From an uncultured Lachnospiraceae bacterium (GTDB taxonomy: Bacteria > Bacillota > Clostridia > Lachnospirales > Lachnospiraceae), in NCBI GenBank assembly GCA_947165275.1, contig CAMUZQ010000003.1:24587-88586 (forward strand): a stretch of DNA of 64,000 bases, read 5' to 3'. Positions within the stretch are counted from its first letter, which is position 1; each line of letters opens with the position of its first letter. A model generated the notes under the pieces. The model was given only the letters and a program-made list of their open reading frames with translations. It was not told the origin of the DNA and ran no database searches. Below, piece after piece: positions 45,874 through 55,788 of this stretch. The position numbers and the translations under genes are program-made.

Positions 45874-45941
45874 TATAGCCGTGTACTGAATTACATACAC
45901 GATTTATTGTTTTTGAACCCGATTATTTAAGGAGGACTAAT

Positions 45942-46172
45942 ATGAAGACAGTACAGATTTCTCTGAATTCCATCGATAAGGTTAAGTCATTCGTAAATGA
46001 CATCACCAAATTCGATTATGATTTCGACCTTGTATCCGGCAGGTACGTGATCGACGCAAAGTCAATAATGGGTATTTTCAGCCTTGATCTTTCAAAGCCC
46101 ATTGACCTCAATATCCACGCCGAGGATAATATAGACGACGTGCTCAAGGTTCTCGAGCCCTATACAGTATAA
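45942..46172 (+). CDS. HPr-like (Crh-type) regulatory protein lacking the phospho-His
   Basis: 76 residues, close to HPr in length and layout. The region DAKSIMGIFSLDLSKPIDL matches the regulatory Ser46 site of HPr (here Ser41), the target of HprK. The N-terminal phosphoacceptor loop, normally with His15 followed by Arg/Pro/Ala, has NSIDKVKSFVND and no His at all. It therefore could not carry phosphate in a PTS relay but could be modified by HprK and bind CcpA, as Crh does in Bacillus. AAGGAGGACTA precedes the ATG. Followed by a bidirectional terminator. Confidence 0.85.
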   Translation: MKTVQISLNSIDKVKSFVNDITKFDYDFDLVSGRYVIDAKSIMGIFSLDLSKPIDLNIHAEDNIDDVLKVLEPYTV

Positions 46173-46228
46173 GGACGAGGACAGACTCCCTTTTTTGAGG
46201 AAGGGGACAAAAGTTATTACAGATATTC

Positions 46229-46275
46229 AAAAAGAGCTTTGCCTGATGCGATGTATCCGGACAAAGCTCTTTTTT
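46229..46275. terminator. bidirectional terminator after the HPr-like gene
   Basis: AAAAAGAGCTTTG (46229-46241) and CAAAGCTCTTTTT (46262-46274) form a 13-bp stem with A and T runs on both sides, suiting either strand. Confidence 0.85.
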
Positions 46276-46291
46276 GATCTCCGGTCCCGGA

Positions 46292-46455
46292 CTAGTATAG
46301 CGTTCGAAAAATAACTGGACTAATGCGCAGAATGCTTGCCTGAGAGTGCGTTTTCAAAAACGCAGGCGTAGCGGGCTACGCCGAGGCTTTTGGAAATGTG
46401 CTATCAGGTGAGCAGGCAAGCATTTGGTACAGTTATTTAAGAAACGCTATACTAG
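46292..46455. mobile_element. 164-bp nested-palindrome element (MITE- or REP-like)
   Basis: The ends are inverted copies: 46292-46317 and the reverse complement of 46430-46455 agree at 22 of 26 positions, including the outer CTAGTATAGCGTT. Inside is a second pair, AATGCTTGCCTG (46331-46342) with CAGGCAAGCATT (46413-46424), perfect over 12 bases, and two central hairpins (GCGTTTT/AAAAACGC and GGCGTAGC/GCTACGCC). No coding sequence. It sits in an intergenic gap between a terminator and the membrane-protein gene. Structure suggests a non-autonomous mobile element or a structured RNA. Confidence 0.7.
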
Positions 46456-46458
46456 GGA

Positions 46459-48114
46459 TCAATACGCCCGTTCCAGTCCTTCTATAGGCTCGTGGCTTGC
46501 AAGGAATCTTCCTTCTATCTCGTAAAAGTTCAGATCAAAATCCCTGTATAAGGGAAGCTGCTCCTTTCCTATGACATAAAGCAGACTGTCATCATATCTG
46601 CCTCCGGCCATATCATTCCTCAGAGCCTCCAGAGTATTCTGCACCTTGCTCTCAATAGGTCTTGCATAATAGAAATCATTCGTGGTCATGCCATGCAGGT
46701 AGGCATAATACGTAAGGTACTGATCCACATCACCGTCCTTTATATCCATCACTATATGATCATACCGTCCTATAACGTCATCTATAGCCTCCCTGCCGTC
46801 GAGGATCCCTTTATATTCATAATCACTTACGGCAAATTTCCCATGCTCCTCTATAAGAAAAGGCATCATATCCGCTGTCTGCAGGGCAAGACACACTGCT
46901 GTAAGCGCCACAGCCCTCCTGGTGTCCATATGTCTCGAAACAAATACAAGTGCAAAAGTCAGAAGCATATAGCATACAGGCCAGATGAACCTCCCGTTGC
47001 TCCTGAATATCCCCACCACCGTGCGGCCCACCTTTCCAAGGGGTATATTGACCAGTATATGCTCTCCCAGGGATATCTCGGGAACAATACTGAATATGAT
47101 AAAACAGACTGCCGTCAGCAGCATCATCCATCTGTGGCGGTTCATATGCGGCCTGGTCCTTCCTGCAGCAGCTGCAAAAGCCGCGATCATGATCAGCAAA
47201 AGCACTCCTGCCCCCAGATATCCGAATCCCTCATATTGCAGAAGGGCAACCGGTAATCCCGGAAGAAGCCCGTATCCCATGGAATTAAAGAATGTATTCA
47301 GATTCGCTTCATAGGATCCGGAGCCCAGGCTTGCCTTTGTTCCACCGGTAAATGCCCCGAAAACATAGAGACAGGCCAGTCCTGTCATACAGAAAACCGC
47401 CCCGTAAAGCAGGGTCCTTTTCACATCACGGGATGTCATCAGATACTCTGCCAGGCTCATTGCCACTATCCCTCCGCACATCGCCCAAAGATACGGATGT
47501 ATGAGCAGGGCTGCTGCCGAAAAGCAGAAAAGGACCAGACAATTGCGGGCTGTATCTTTTTCCGGCTTAAGACGTTTCCAGAGGTAGAAGGCAAGAAGTA
47601 TGAGCCAGTGGGATGTAAGCGACGTATGGTAGAACATACGGTAGATCAGTATCCAGCTCATTGAATAAAACATCGAAGAAATGACCGCCAGGCTCTTCTT
47701 TCCGGTATATTCGTAAATGATAAGTCCTCCCAGTCCGCCTGTGAGCATCATTGAGATCAGCCCGTAGATACCCAGATACTGAAAGATCTGCGGGAGTACC
47801 GGGTCCAGAAGCTTCCCGACAAATGCAAACAGGGGGATGGCATCCGTATATATGACTGACATATCATGGGGAGCTGAAGCCGTGGTCACAAGCCCTATCG
47901 GAAACTGCCAGGGACTGGTCCTGTACATACAGAATCCTATATAATGCTGCGGCATGTCCCTTTCCCCGGTCAGAAAGATCCAGTCATCATAAAAAGGATT
48001 TAACACATAGGGACCATATATGAGTATGAAAAGAACTGCTCCCAGAAGCATGGAGAATATGAAAATCTGCAGGCGTTCAGTTCTTTCCGACGATGACAAG
48101 CTCGTCATGCGCAT
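46459..48114 (-). CDS. polytopic membrane protein, DUF6311-like
   Basis: 551 residues with about 11 membrane helices. The first outer loop after helix 1 (LNPFYDDWIFLTGERDMPQH, then YRTSPWQFPIGL) and the C-terminal soluble stretch resemble GT-C type glycosyltransferase-like proteins annotated DUF6311; the assignment is by pattern and moderate. Such proteins may transfer sugars from lipid carriers to cell-surface polymers. The ATG at 48114 overlaps the end of thiI by 38 bases and has no clear ribosome site, so the true start may be a few codons later (for example a TTG five codons on). Confidence 0.6.
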   Translation of the reverse strand: MRMTSLSSSERTERLQIFIFSMLLGAVLFILIYGPYVLNPFYDDWIFLTGERDMPQHYIGFCMYRTSPWQFPIGLVTTASAPHDMSVIYTDAIPLFAFVGKLLDPVLPQIFQYLGIYGLISMMLTGGLGGLIIYEYTGKKSLAVISSMFYSMSWILIYRMFYHTSLTSHWLILLAFYLWKRLKPEKDTARNCLVLFCFSAAALLIHPYLWAMCGGIVAMSLAEYLMTSRDVKRTLLYGAVFCMTGLACLYVFGAFTGGTKASLGSGSYEANLNTFFNSMGYGLLPGLPVALLQYEGFGYLGAGVLLLIMIAAFAAAAGRTRPHMNRHRWMMLLTAVCFIIFSIVPEISLGEHILVNIPLGKVGRTVVGIFRSNGRFIWPVCYMLLTFALVFVSRHMDTRRAVALTAVCLALQTADMMPFLIEEHGKFAVSDYEYKGILDGREAIDDVIGRYDHIVMDIKDGDVDQYLTYYAYLHGMTTNDFYYARPIESKVQNTLEALRNDMAGGRYDDSLLYVIGKEQLPLYRDFDLNFYEIEGRFLASHEPIEGLERAY

Positions 48115-49270
48115 ACGCCTCCTCCAAGAGGCCTTCTATCACCCCGTCCAGCTTTCTTTCGGATCTTTCTATGATATCAAGCCGCGGCTTGGTGACCGGA
48201 TGTCTGGCCACAAATATGGTACAGCAGTCCTCATAGGGAAGTATCGATGTCTCATAGGTTCCGATCTTTTCAGAAAGATCCACGATCTCCTGTTTATCCA
48301 TGCCTATCAGGGGTCTGTATACGGGCATCGACGTGACCGCTGAATCAGTCACATATAATGACTGCAGAGTCTGGGATGCAACCTGGCCTATGGATTCCCC
48401 CGTCACAAGACCGAGACAGTCATTCTCCCTGGCCAGATGCTCCGCTATCCTCATCATATAACGTCTCATGATGATAGTAAGCTCGTCATGAGGACAATTC
48501 TGATATATAGCCAGCTGGATATCCGTAAAATTTATGATATGCAGATACACCGGACCTGCATACTCCGCCACCTTTCCGGCCAGGTCTATGACCTTCTGCT
48601 TTGCCCTGTCAGACGTATAGGGCGGTGCATGGAAATAGACTGCATCTATTATGACTCCCCGCTTTGCTGTCATATATCCGGCCACGGGAGAGTCTATCCC
48701 TCCTGACAATAAGAGCATGGTCTTCCCGTTTGTTCCGATGGGCATCCCGCCTGCTCCGGGGATCTCCAGGGAATAGATATGTACTATATCCCGGATCTCG
48801 ACCCTTATATTGACCTCAGGGTCATGCACATCCACATGGACAGAAGGATACGCCATCAGGACAGCCTCACCGAGAGAAGCGTCCACCTGCATGGATGTGA
48901 GAGGGTATGATTTACGGGCACGTCTGGTATTTATCTTGAATGAGAAATCCTTCTTCTCAAAGACCTCATCCACGTATCTGACTATCTCCGTCCTGAGGTT
49001 TTCTATAGAGGCATCCTCCACATGGACAACAGGACAAAAGGCTATGACACCGAATACATGCCGCAGAGCATATAATACGGCATCATAGTCATAATCCGCG
49101 CTCTTAACCTCCACAAATATGCGCCCGCCTCTGTCCCTGGTAACGGCAAATTCACCATCTGCCTTCCGAAGCGCATATCTTATCTGTTTCATAAGGGCAT
49201 CCTCGAAAATATGCCGGTTCTTGCCCTTGACTCCTATTTCCCCGTATTTTATAAGAAATGATCTAAACAT
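48077..49270 (-). CDS. thiI: tRNA 4-thiouridine synthase
   Basis: Inserts sulfur at U8 of tRNA, and can aid thiamine thiazole synthesis. 397 residues: N-terminal ferredoxin-like and THUMP domains (MFRSFLIKYGEIGVKGKNR to about 165), then a PP-loop ATPase LLLSGGIDSPVAGY (about 186), VYFHAPPYTSD, TGESIGQVASQTL, RPLIGMDKQEI and YEDCCTIFVARHP with the conserved Cys. The C-terminal rhodanese domain of the E. coli enzyme is absent, as in most Firmicutes. It follows dnaJ by 17 bases. Confidence 0.95.
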   Translation of the reverse strand: MFRSFLIKYGEIGVKGKNRHIFEDALMKQIRYALRKADGEFAVTRDRGGRIFVEVKSADYDYDAVLYALRHVFGVIAFCPVVHVEDASIENLRTEIVRYVDEVFEKKDFSFKINTRRARKSYPLTSMQVDASLGEAVLMAYPSVHVDVHDPEVNIRVEIRDIVHIYSLEIPGAGGMPIGTNGKTMLLLSGGIDSPVAGYMTAKRGVIIDAVYFHAPPYTSDRAKQKVIDLAGKVAEYAGPVYLHIINFTDIQLAIYQNCPHDELTIIMRRYMMRIAEHLARENDCLGLVTGESIGQVASQTLQSLYVTDSAVTSMPVYRPLIGMDKQEIVDLSEKIGTYETSILPYEDCCTIFVARHPVTKPRLDIIERSERKLDGVIEGLLEEAYAHDELVIVGKN

Positions 49271-49287
49271 ACCGGTTATCTGTCAGT

Positions 49288-50463
49288 TCATTTGAACATG
49301 CCTTTTTTCTTCTTGCCCCTGGCATTTTCCTTTGCGGCGTCGCTCTCATGCCTGGCAACATAGTTCAGCGAATCGCCTGTGACCGAATCGAACTGGCGCA
49401 GGAACTCCTTTGCCTGATTATTGAGCCCCGTAGGCACCTGAACTATAAGGGTCACATACTGATCCCCTCTTGTATTCGAATTCCTGAGCGAGGGTACTCC
49501 CTTGCCCTTAAGTCTTACCCGTGTATCAGTCTGTGTCCCGGCTTTGACATTATATACCACCTTGCCGTCCACAGTATCTATCATGACATCGCCGCCAAGG
49601 GCCGCCTGTGCGTATGAAATGGGCGCCGTAGAATATATATCCATATCCCGTCTCTGGAATATAGGATGCCTTGCCACATCGACCTCCACCAGAAGATCCC
49701 CTCTCGGACCCCCGTTTGTTCCCGGTTCGCCCTTATCTCTGATACGTCCAGCCTGTCCGTTATCTATTCCTGCAGGTATGGCTACCTGGATCTTTTTCTT
49801 GGAAGCAATATAACCTGTGCCATAGCAGTCCGGACATTTGTCCTTTATCACCTGGCCGGTCCCCTGGCAATCCGGACAGCTCTGAACATTCTGAACCGTC
49901 CCGAAAAGCGACTGCTGTGTAAAGACGATCTGTCCTCTTCCGCCGCATTTGCCGCAGGAGGTCTTTGAGGTGCCCGGTTTGCAGCCGGTGCCCTTGCATT
50001 TCGGACACTCATCCTTAAGAGTAAGCTCTATTTCCTTCTCACAGCCGAAGACGGCCTCCTCAAAGGTTATACGGACTGCGGTTCTCAGATTTGCGCCCTT
50101 TCTCGGACCGGTACGGTTCGCCCTGCTTCTCCCGCCAAAAAGATCTCCGAATATGTCTCCGAACATATCCGTGAAATCCATTGAACTGAAATCTCCGAAG
50201 CCGCCGTAACCGCCGGCACCACCGCCGGGACCGTCAAATGCCGCATGGCCGAACTGATCGTACTGACGGCGCTTGTCGGGATCCGAAAGGACGGCATAAG
50301 CCTCCGATGCCTCCTTGAATTTTGCCTCAGCTGCCTTGTCACCCGGATTGGCATCCGGATGGTATTTCTTTGCAAGCTTCCTGTATGCTTTTTTCAGTGT
50401 CTCTTCATCGGCTCCCTTGTCGACTCCGAGCACCTCGTAGTAATCTCTTTTTTGTTCTGCCAT
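49288..50463 (-). CDS. dnaJ: chaperone DnaJ (Hsp40)
   Basis: 391 residues: J domain with the HPD motif ([10 protein letters not shown]), Gly/Phe-rich linker ([18 protein letters not shown]), four zinc-finger repeats ([32 protein letters not shown]) and the C-terminal peptide-binding domain. Stimulates DnaK ATPase and delivers unfolded clients. Type I DnaJ. It lies 108 bases after dnaK, with a perfect stem-loop in the gap. Confidence 0.97.
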   Translation of the reverse strand: MAEQKRDYYEVLGVDKGADEETLKKAYRKLAKKYHPDANPGDKAAEAKFKEASEAYAVLSDPDKRRQYDQFGHAAFDGPGGGAGGYGGFGDFSSMDFTDMFGDIFGDLFGGRSRANRTGPRKGANLRTAVRITFEEAVFGCEKEIELTLKDECPKCKGTGCKPGTSKTSCGKCGGRGQIVFTQQSLFGTVQNVQSCPDCQGTGQVIKDKCPDCYGTGYIASKKKIQVAIPAGIDNGQAGRIRDKGEPGTNGGPRGDLLVEVDVARHPIFQRRDMDIYSTAPISYAQAALGGDVMIDTVDGKVVYNVKAGTQTDTRVRLKGKGVPSLRNSNTRGDQYVTLIVQVPTGLNNQAKEFLRQFDSVTGDSLNYVARHESDAAKENARGKKKKGMFK

Positions 50464-50493
50464 TTTTTGCGTTTCTCCTTAACCCAAAGCACA

Positions 50494-50526
50494 GGAACAA
50501 TCACGAATGATCTTCGTGATTGTTCC
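50494..50526. other. perfect 14-bp stem-loop between dnaK and dnaJ
   Basis: GGAACAATCACGAA (50494-50507), 5-base loop, TTCGTGATTGTTCC (50513-50526). No T tract follows on the minus strand, so it is more likely an mRNA processing or stability element than a terminator. Confidence 0.75.
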
Positions 50527-50571
50527 ATACTGTGTATACTGTACGCAGCGCGCTACGGACCTTATCATTCA

Positions 50572-52500
<1,929 letters not shown>

Positions 52501-52595
52501 TTATTATCGCCCACTGCCCGGCAGTGTGGCCTGATGGGATGCACCCATGCCAGTGCTTAATTTCATTGTGCTGCCGATCGGGATCGGCATGGGGC

Positions 52596-53222
52596 CTACT
52601 TTGCCACCGACACCATGGAGTGTCTCACGACTGAATCATTTAACATATATCCTTTTTGTAATTCCTTGCAGACCTTTCCGCTTTCATATTCCTCTGTCTC
52701 CTCCTGCATCACCGCATTATGCAGATTCGGATCAAAGTCTGCTCCAAGCGCTTCTATAGGCTTCACCCCCAGTTTAGCGAGCTCATCCATAAGCTGCCTG
52801 TATACCTTATCCATGCCCTCTATGAACGGATCATCCTTTTTCTCCTCATCCTGTCCCGCCATCTCAAGGGCTCTTTCAAAGTTGTCAATGACCGGAAGTA
52901 TCGCCTCTGTCACTGCTTTTTCTCCATTGGCAAAGGTTTCGGCCTTTTCCTTTTCGGTCCTTTTGCGGAAATTGTCAAATTCCGCCATCTGCCGGACCAC
53001 CTTGTCATTGAGCTCTGCTATCTTTTTATCCTTCGGATCCTCCTTCTCAGCCGCCTCTTCGCTGTCATTGCCGGAGTCTTCCTCCGAAGGCTCATCCTCC
53101 TGCTCCTGCTCTTCCTCAGAAGTCTCCCCGGTCTCTTCGTCAGCTGACTCTTCCTTTGCTTCTTCCTGAAGGATCTCCTCTGTTTCCTCTTCAGGATTCT
53201 CCTTATCCCTGTCACTTCCCAT
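52596..53222 (-). CDS. grpE: nucleotide exchange factor GrpE
   Basis: 208 residues. A long, very acidic N-terminal region (about 1-75, Glu/Asp-rich, disordered) precedes the coiled-coil dimer helix (AELNDKVVRQMAEFDNFRKR) and the C-terminal beta domain (VKPIEALGADFDPNLHNAVM, GYMLNDSVVRHSMVSVAK). I start at the ATG 53222 because GGAGG is 8 bases ahead; an in-frame ATG eight codons upstream has no site. The acidic tail is longer than in E. coli (197 residues overall). Confidence 0.93.
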   Translation of the reverse strand: MGSDRDKENPEEETEEILQEEAKEESADEETGETSEEEQEQEDEPSEEDSGNDSEEAAEKEDPKDKKIAELNDKVVRQMAEFDNFRKRTEKEKAETFANGEKAVTEAILPVIDNFERALEMAGQDEEKKDDPFIEGMDKVYRQLMDELAKLGVKPIEALGADFDPNLHNAVMQEETEEYESGKVCKELQKGYMLNDSVVRHSMVSVAK

Positions 53223-53248
53223 TATTCTGTCCTCCGTATCTGTCATGC

Positions 53249-54307
53249 CTATTTTTTCTTATAGATTTCATCCAGCTGATTCATAAGGCTCTGCATAGTC
53301 CCCATGGCTTTCTCATAATCCATTCTCTTGGGTCCCACGATCCCTATGGTCCCTCTCATTCCGTCTCCGAGATCATATGTGGCCGTTACTACCGAGCAGT
53401 CCTGCATGGCCGGACTTGCCATTTCCTTTCCGATATATACCTGCATCTCATTCTTGCCCGCATTGTTCTCCGCAAGTGAGGCATTTACTATCTTTTCAAG
53501 CTCTTCCTTGTTCTCGAATGTGTTTATTATATCCGTGGCCTTGCCCGAATCCATGAGCTCCGGATACTTAAACATATTCGTTGCACCCGATGTGTATATC
53601 TCAAGATCCTCGTCTGCTCTGATCGCCTCGGCAACTGCATCTATGACAGAGTTTATTATCTCGGAATGAATACCGGCCCTTTCCTTCAGCAGTGTGATAA
53701 GTCCCAGATTTATCTCCTCCAGGGACAGCCCGTTCAGGTGGGTATTAAGCAGGAGATTCAGCTTCAGTATCGTATCCTCATCTATCTCCTCCCCGGTATG
53801 TATCATTTTATTTTTGATTATATTCCCCTCTACTACTATAACAGCCAGAAGAGAATCCTTTTCCACCTTGGAAAGCTGCAGAAACTTCAGCTTGTTCCTG
53901 TGTATCTCCGGGGTGCTTACGAGCGCCGTGTAGTTTGTATTCGTCGCCAAAAGCCTGGCCGCCTGCTTTAGTACCGCTTCGAGCTTATCGGCTTTTTCTA
54001 TGATAAGCTCCTCTCTCTCCTGGATCTCGCGCTCTTTCTCACTTATGAGATTATCAACGTAAAACCGGTAGCCCTTGTCCGTCGGTATCCTGCCGCTGCT
54101 GGTATGAGGCTGGAATATATATCCCATCTCCTCCAGATCAGACATTTCATTTCTTATGGTCGCGCTGGAAAGCTTAAGGTCGGTGTACTTTGATATAGTA
54201 CGGCTTCCCACAGGCTCTCCTGTCTCAAGGTAGTTTCTGATGACTGCTGTGAGTATCTTGACCTTTCTTTCGTCAAGCTCTGCAATTTTTGCCGGTTCCC
54301 TGGCCAT
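53249..54307 (-). CDS. hrcA: heat-inducible transcription repressor HrcA
   Basis: 352 residues, first gene of the hrcA-grpE-dnaK-dnaJ operon. N-terminal winged helix with GSRTISKYTDLKLSSATIRNEM (broken here for length: GSRTISKYTDL, then LSSATIRNEMSDLEE), SSGRIPTDKGYRFYVD, central GAF-like dimer domain and a late GMRGTIGIVGPKRMDYEKAM motif. Represses the two CIRCE-bearing operons in this window and is itself held active by GroEL in the known systems. GGAGGAA precedes the ATG. Confidence 0.97.
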   Translation of the reverse strand: MAREPAKIAELDERKVKILTAVIRNYLETGEPVGSRTISKYTDLKLSSATIRNEMSDLEEMGYIFQPHTSSGRIPTDKGYRFYVDNLISEKEREIQEREELIIEKADKLEAVLKQAARLLATNTNYTALVSTPEIHRNKLKFLQLSKVEKDSLLAVIVVEGNIIKNKMIHTGEEIDEDTILKLNLLLNTHLNGLSLEEINLGLITLLKERAGIHSEIINSVIDAVAEAIRADEDLEIYTSGATNMFKYPELMDSGKATDIINTFENKEELEKIVNASLAENNAGKNEMQVYIGKEMASPAMQDCSVVTATYDLGDGMRGTIGIVGPKRMDYEKAMGTMQSLMNQLDEIYKKK

Positions 54308-54347
54308 CAGTTCCTCCTTTCGGTTTTATCATCGCTTCTGATTTTCG

Positions 54348-54374
54348 TTAGCACTCGACTTGGTTGAGTGCTAA
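54348..54374. promoter_or_regulatory. CIRCE operator of the hrcA operon
   Basis: Perfect TTAGCACTC - 9 bases - GAGTGCTAA between the promoter and the hrcA start: auto-regulation by HrcA. Confidence 0.97.
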
Positions 54375-54386
54375 TCGCCAAGACAT

Positions 54387-54415
54387 AATCTATCACCCTA
54401 TTGAAAGAATGTCAA
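54387..54415 (-). promoter_or_regulatory. sigma-A promoter of the hrcA operon
   Basis: On the minus strand TTGACA (54410-54415), 17 bases, TAGATT (54387-54392), directly ahead of the CIRCE. Confidence 0.85.
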
Positions 54416-54444
54416 CACCCAACATGATTTTTTCACAATTCCTG

Positions 54445-54473
54445 TTGACAATTGACCTGCTTTCTTCTATACT
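54445..54473 (+). promoter_or_regulatory. sigma-A promoter of the GntR-ABC operon
   Basis: TTGACA (54445-54450), 17 bases, TATACT (54468-54473), about 50 bases before the regulator's ATG. The following GTACTATT/ATAATAC imperfect repeat could be the operator. Confidence 0.8.
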
Positions 54474-54523
54474 AACCGTACTATTCGTGATAATACAGTT
54501 ATTGCAACGGAAAGGAATATAAA

Positions 54524-54889
54524 ATGTTATGGACCATTGATTTTCGCGATAAACGCCCGATATACGAGCAGATCGTATCGGGTATAGAGGATGAGATCCT
54601 CCGGGGTGTGATGCCCCCCGATGAACCTCTGCAAAGCGTCAGAAGTCTTGCCATGGAGCTTTCCGTGAATCCGAACACCATACAGAAAGCATACCGGCAG
54701 CTTGAGACTGACGGATATACCTACTCGATCCCAGGAAGAGGCAGCTTTGTGAGCAATGTGGCCGAACTGAAGCATATCAGGCAAAAGGAAACGCTGCAGA
54801 AGATCCGGGTGACGGTACATGAAGCCAAGGTTCTCGGCGTAAGTGATACAGAAATAAATGAGGCGGTGAAGGGAGGCTTAAATACATGA
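54524..54889 (+). CDS. GntR-family regulator, YtrA subfamily
   Basis: 121 residues: short GntR protein with an N-terminal winged helix (RPIYEQIVSGIEDEILRG, SVRSLAMELSVNPNTIQKAYRQLE, GRGSFV) and a ~45-residue helical tail, too short for a ligand-binding domain. YtrA-type regulators sit first in ABC transporter operons and repress them; cell-wall antibiotics induce some. A four-base overlap couples it to the ABC gene. Signal unknown. Confidence 0.92.
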   Translation: MLWTIDFRDKRPIYEQIVSGIEDEILRGVMPPDEPLQSVRSLAMELSVNPNTIQKAYRQLETDGYTYSIPGRGSFVSNVAELKHIRQKETLQKIRVTVHEAKVLGVSDTEINEAVKGGLNT

Positions 54890-55788
54890 TCGAGGCAAAT
54901 AATGTGACAAAAAGATTCGGAGATCTGACCGCTGTGGATGATGTCACTCTCACCATAGAGGAGGGCAAGGTTTTCGGTCTTATAGGTACGAACGGGGCGG
55001 GGAAATCCACCTTCCTGAGGATGCTGTCCGGTATCCTCACTCCCGACACGGGATCCATAGAGATAGATTCCATGCCGGTATACGAGAATCCGAAGTGCAA
55101 GGAAAGCTTTTTCTTCATATCAGACGAAGCTTATTTCTTCCTGAATTCCACACCGGATGATATGGAGCGCTTCTATGAAAAATGCTATCTCTCCTATGAC
55201 AGATCGCGGTATGAGAAGCTGATGGGAAATTTCGGTCTGGACCGCCGGAGAAAGATCTCCACTTTTTCCAAGGGTATGAAAAAACAGTTATCGATAATCC
55301 TGGGACTCGCCGCGATGACAAAATATATCTTTTGCGATGAAACCTTTGACGGGCTTGATCCCGTTATGAGACAGGCCGTAAAGAGCATCTTTGCCTCTGA
55401 TATGTCCGAACGGGAGTTTACACCTGTGATCGCATCCCATAATCTCAGAGAGCTCGAAGACATCTGCGATACTGTAGGGCTCCTTCATAAGGGCGGCATG
55501 CTCATGTCCGAGGATCTGGACGATGTAAAGGGTGATGTACATAAGATCCAGGTAGTCTTTCCCGATGAATTCGATCCTGCTTCCATCAGCGACAGACTCA
55601 GGATCCTCGAAAGCGAACAGAGAGGCTCTCTTCACACTTATATAATAAGAGGGAGGGAAAGTGCCATAAAAGACATACTGAGGGAGGGAAATCCGGTATT
55701 CATGGAGGCTCTTCCTCTCTCACTCGAAGAAATATTCATCACATCAACGGGGGTAGAAGGTTATGACATCAAAAAGATCATTTATTAA
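54886..55788 (+). CDS. ABC transporter ATPase, YtrB-like
   Basis: 300 residues: Walker A GLIGTNGAGKSTFLRML (about 32-48), signature in the variant form TFSKGMKKQLS (about 126-136), Walker B YIFCDETFDGLD, H-loop SHNLREL, and a C-terminal regulatory ~80 residues. The signature deviates from LSGGQ as in YtrB and related export or signalling ABC proteins. It overlaps the next gene by 26 bases. Works with the membrane protein that follows. Confidence 0.92.
   Translation: MIEANNVTKRFGDLTAVDDVTLTIEEGKVFGLIGTNGAGKSTFLRMLSGILTPDTGSIEIDSMPVYENPKCKESFFFISDEAYFFLNSTPDDMERFYEKCYLSYDRSRYEKLMGNFGLDRRRKISTFSKGMKKQLSIILGLAAMTKYIFCDETFDGLDPVMRQAVKSIFASDMSEREFTPVIASHNLRELEDICDTVGLLHKGGMLMSEDLDDVKGDVHKIQVVFPDEFDPASISDRLRILESEQRGSLHTYIIRGRESAIKDILREGNPVFMEALPLSLEEIFITSTGVEGYDIKKIIY

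Noticed and set aside
46292..46455. Element interpreted as a simple terminator or tRNA
   Set aside because: There is no T run at its ends and no cloverleaf; a separate terminator already lies at 46229-46275.
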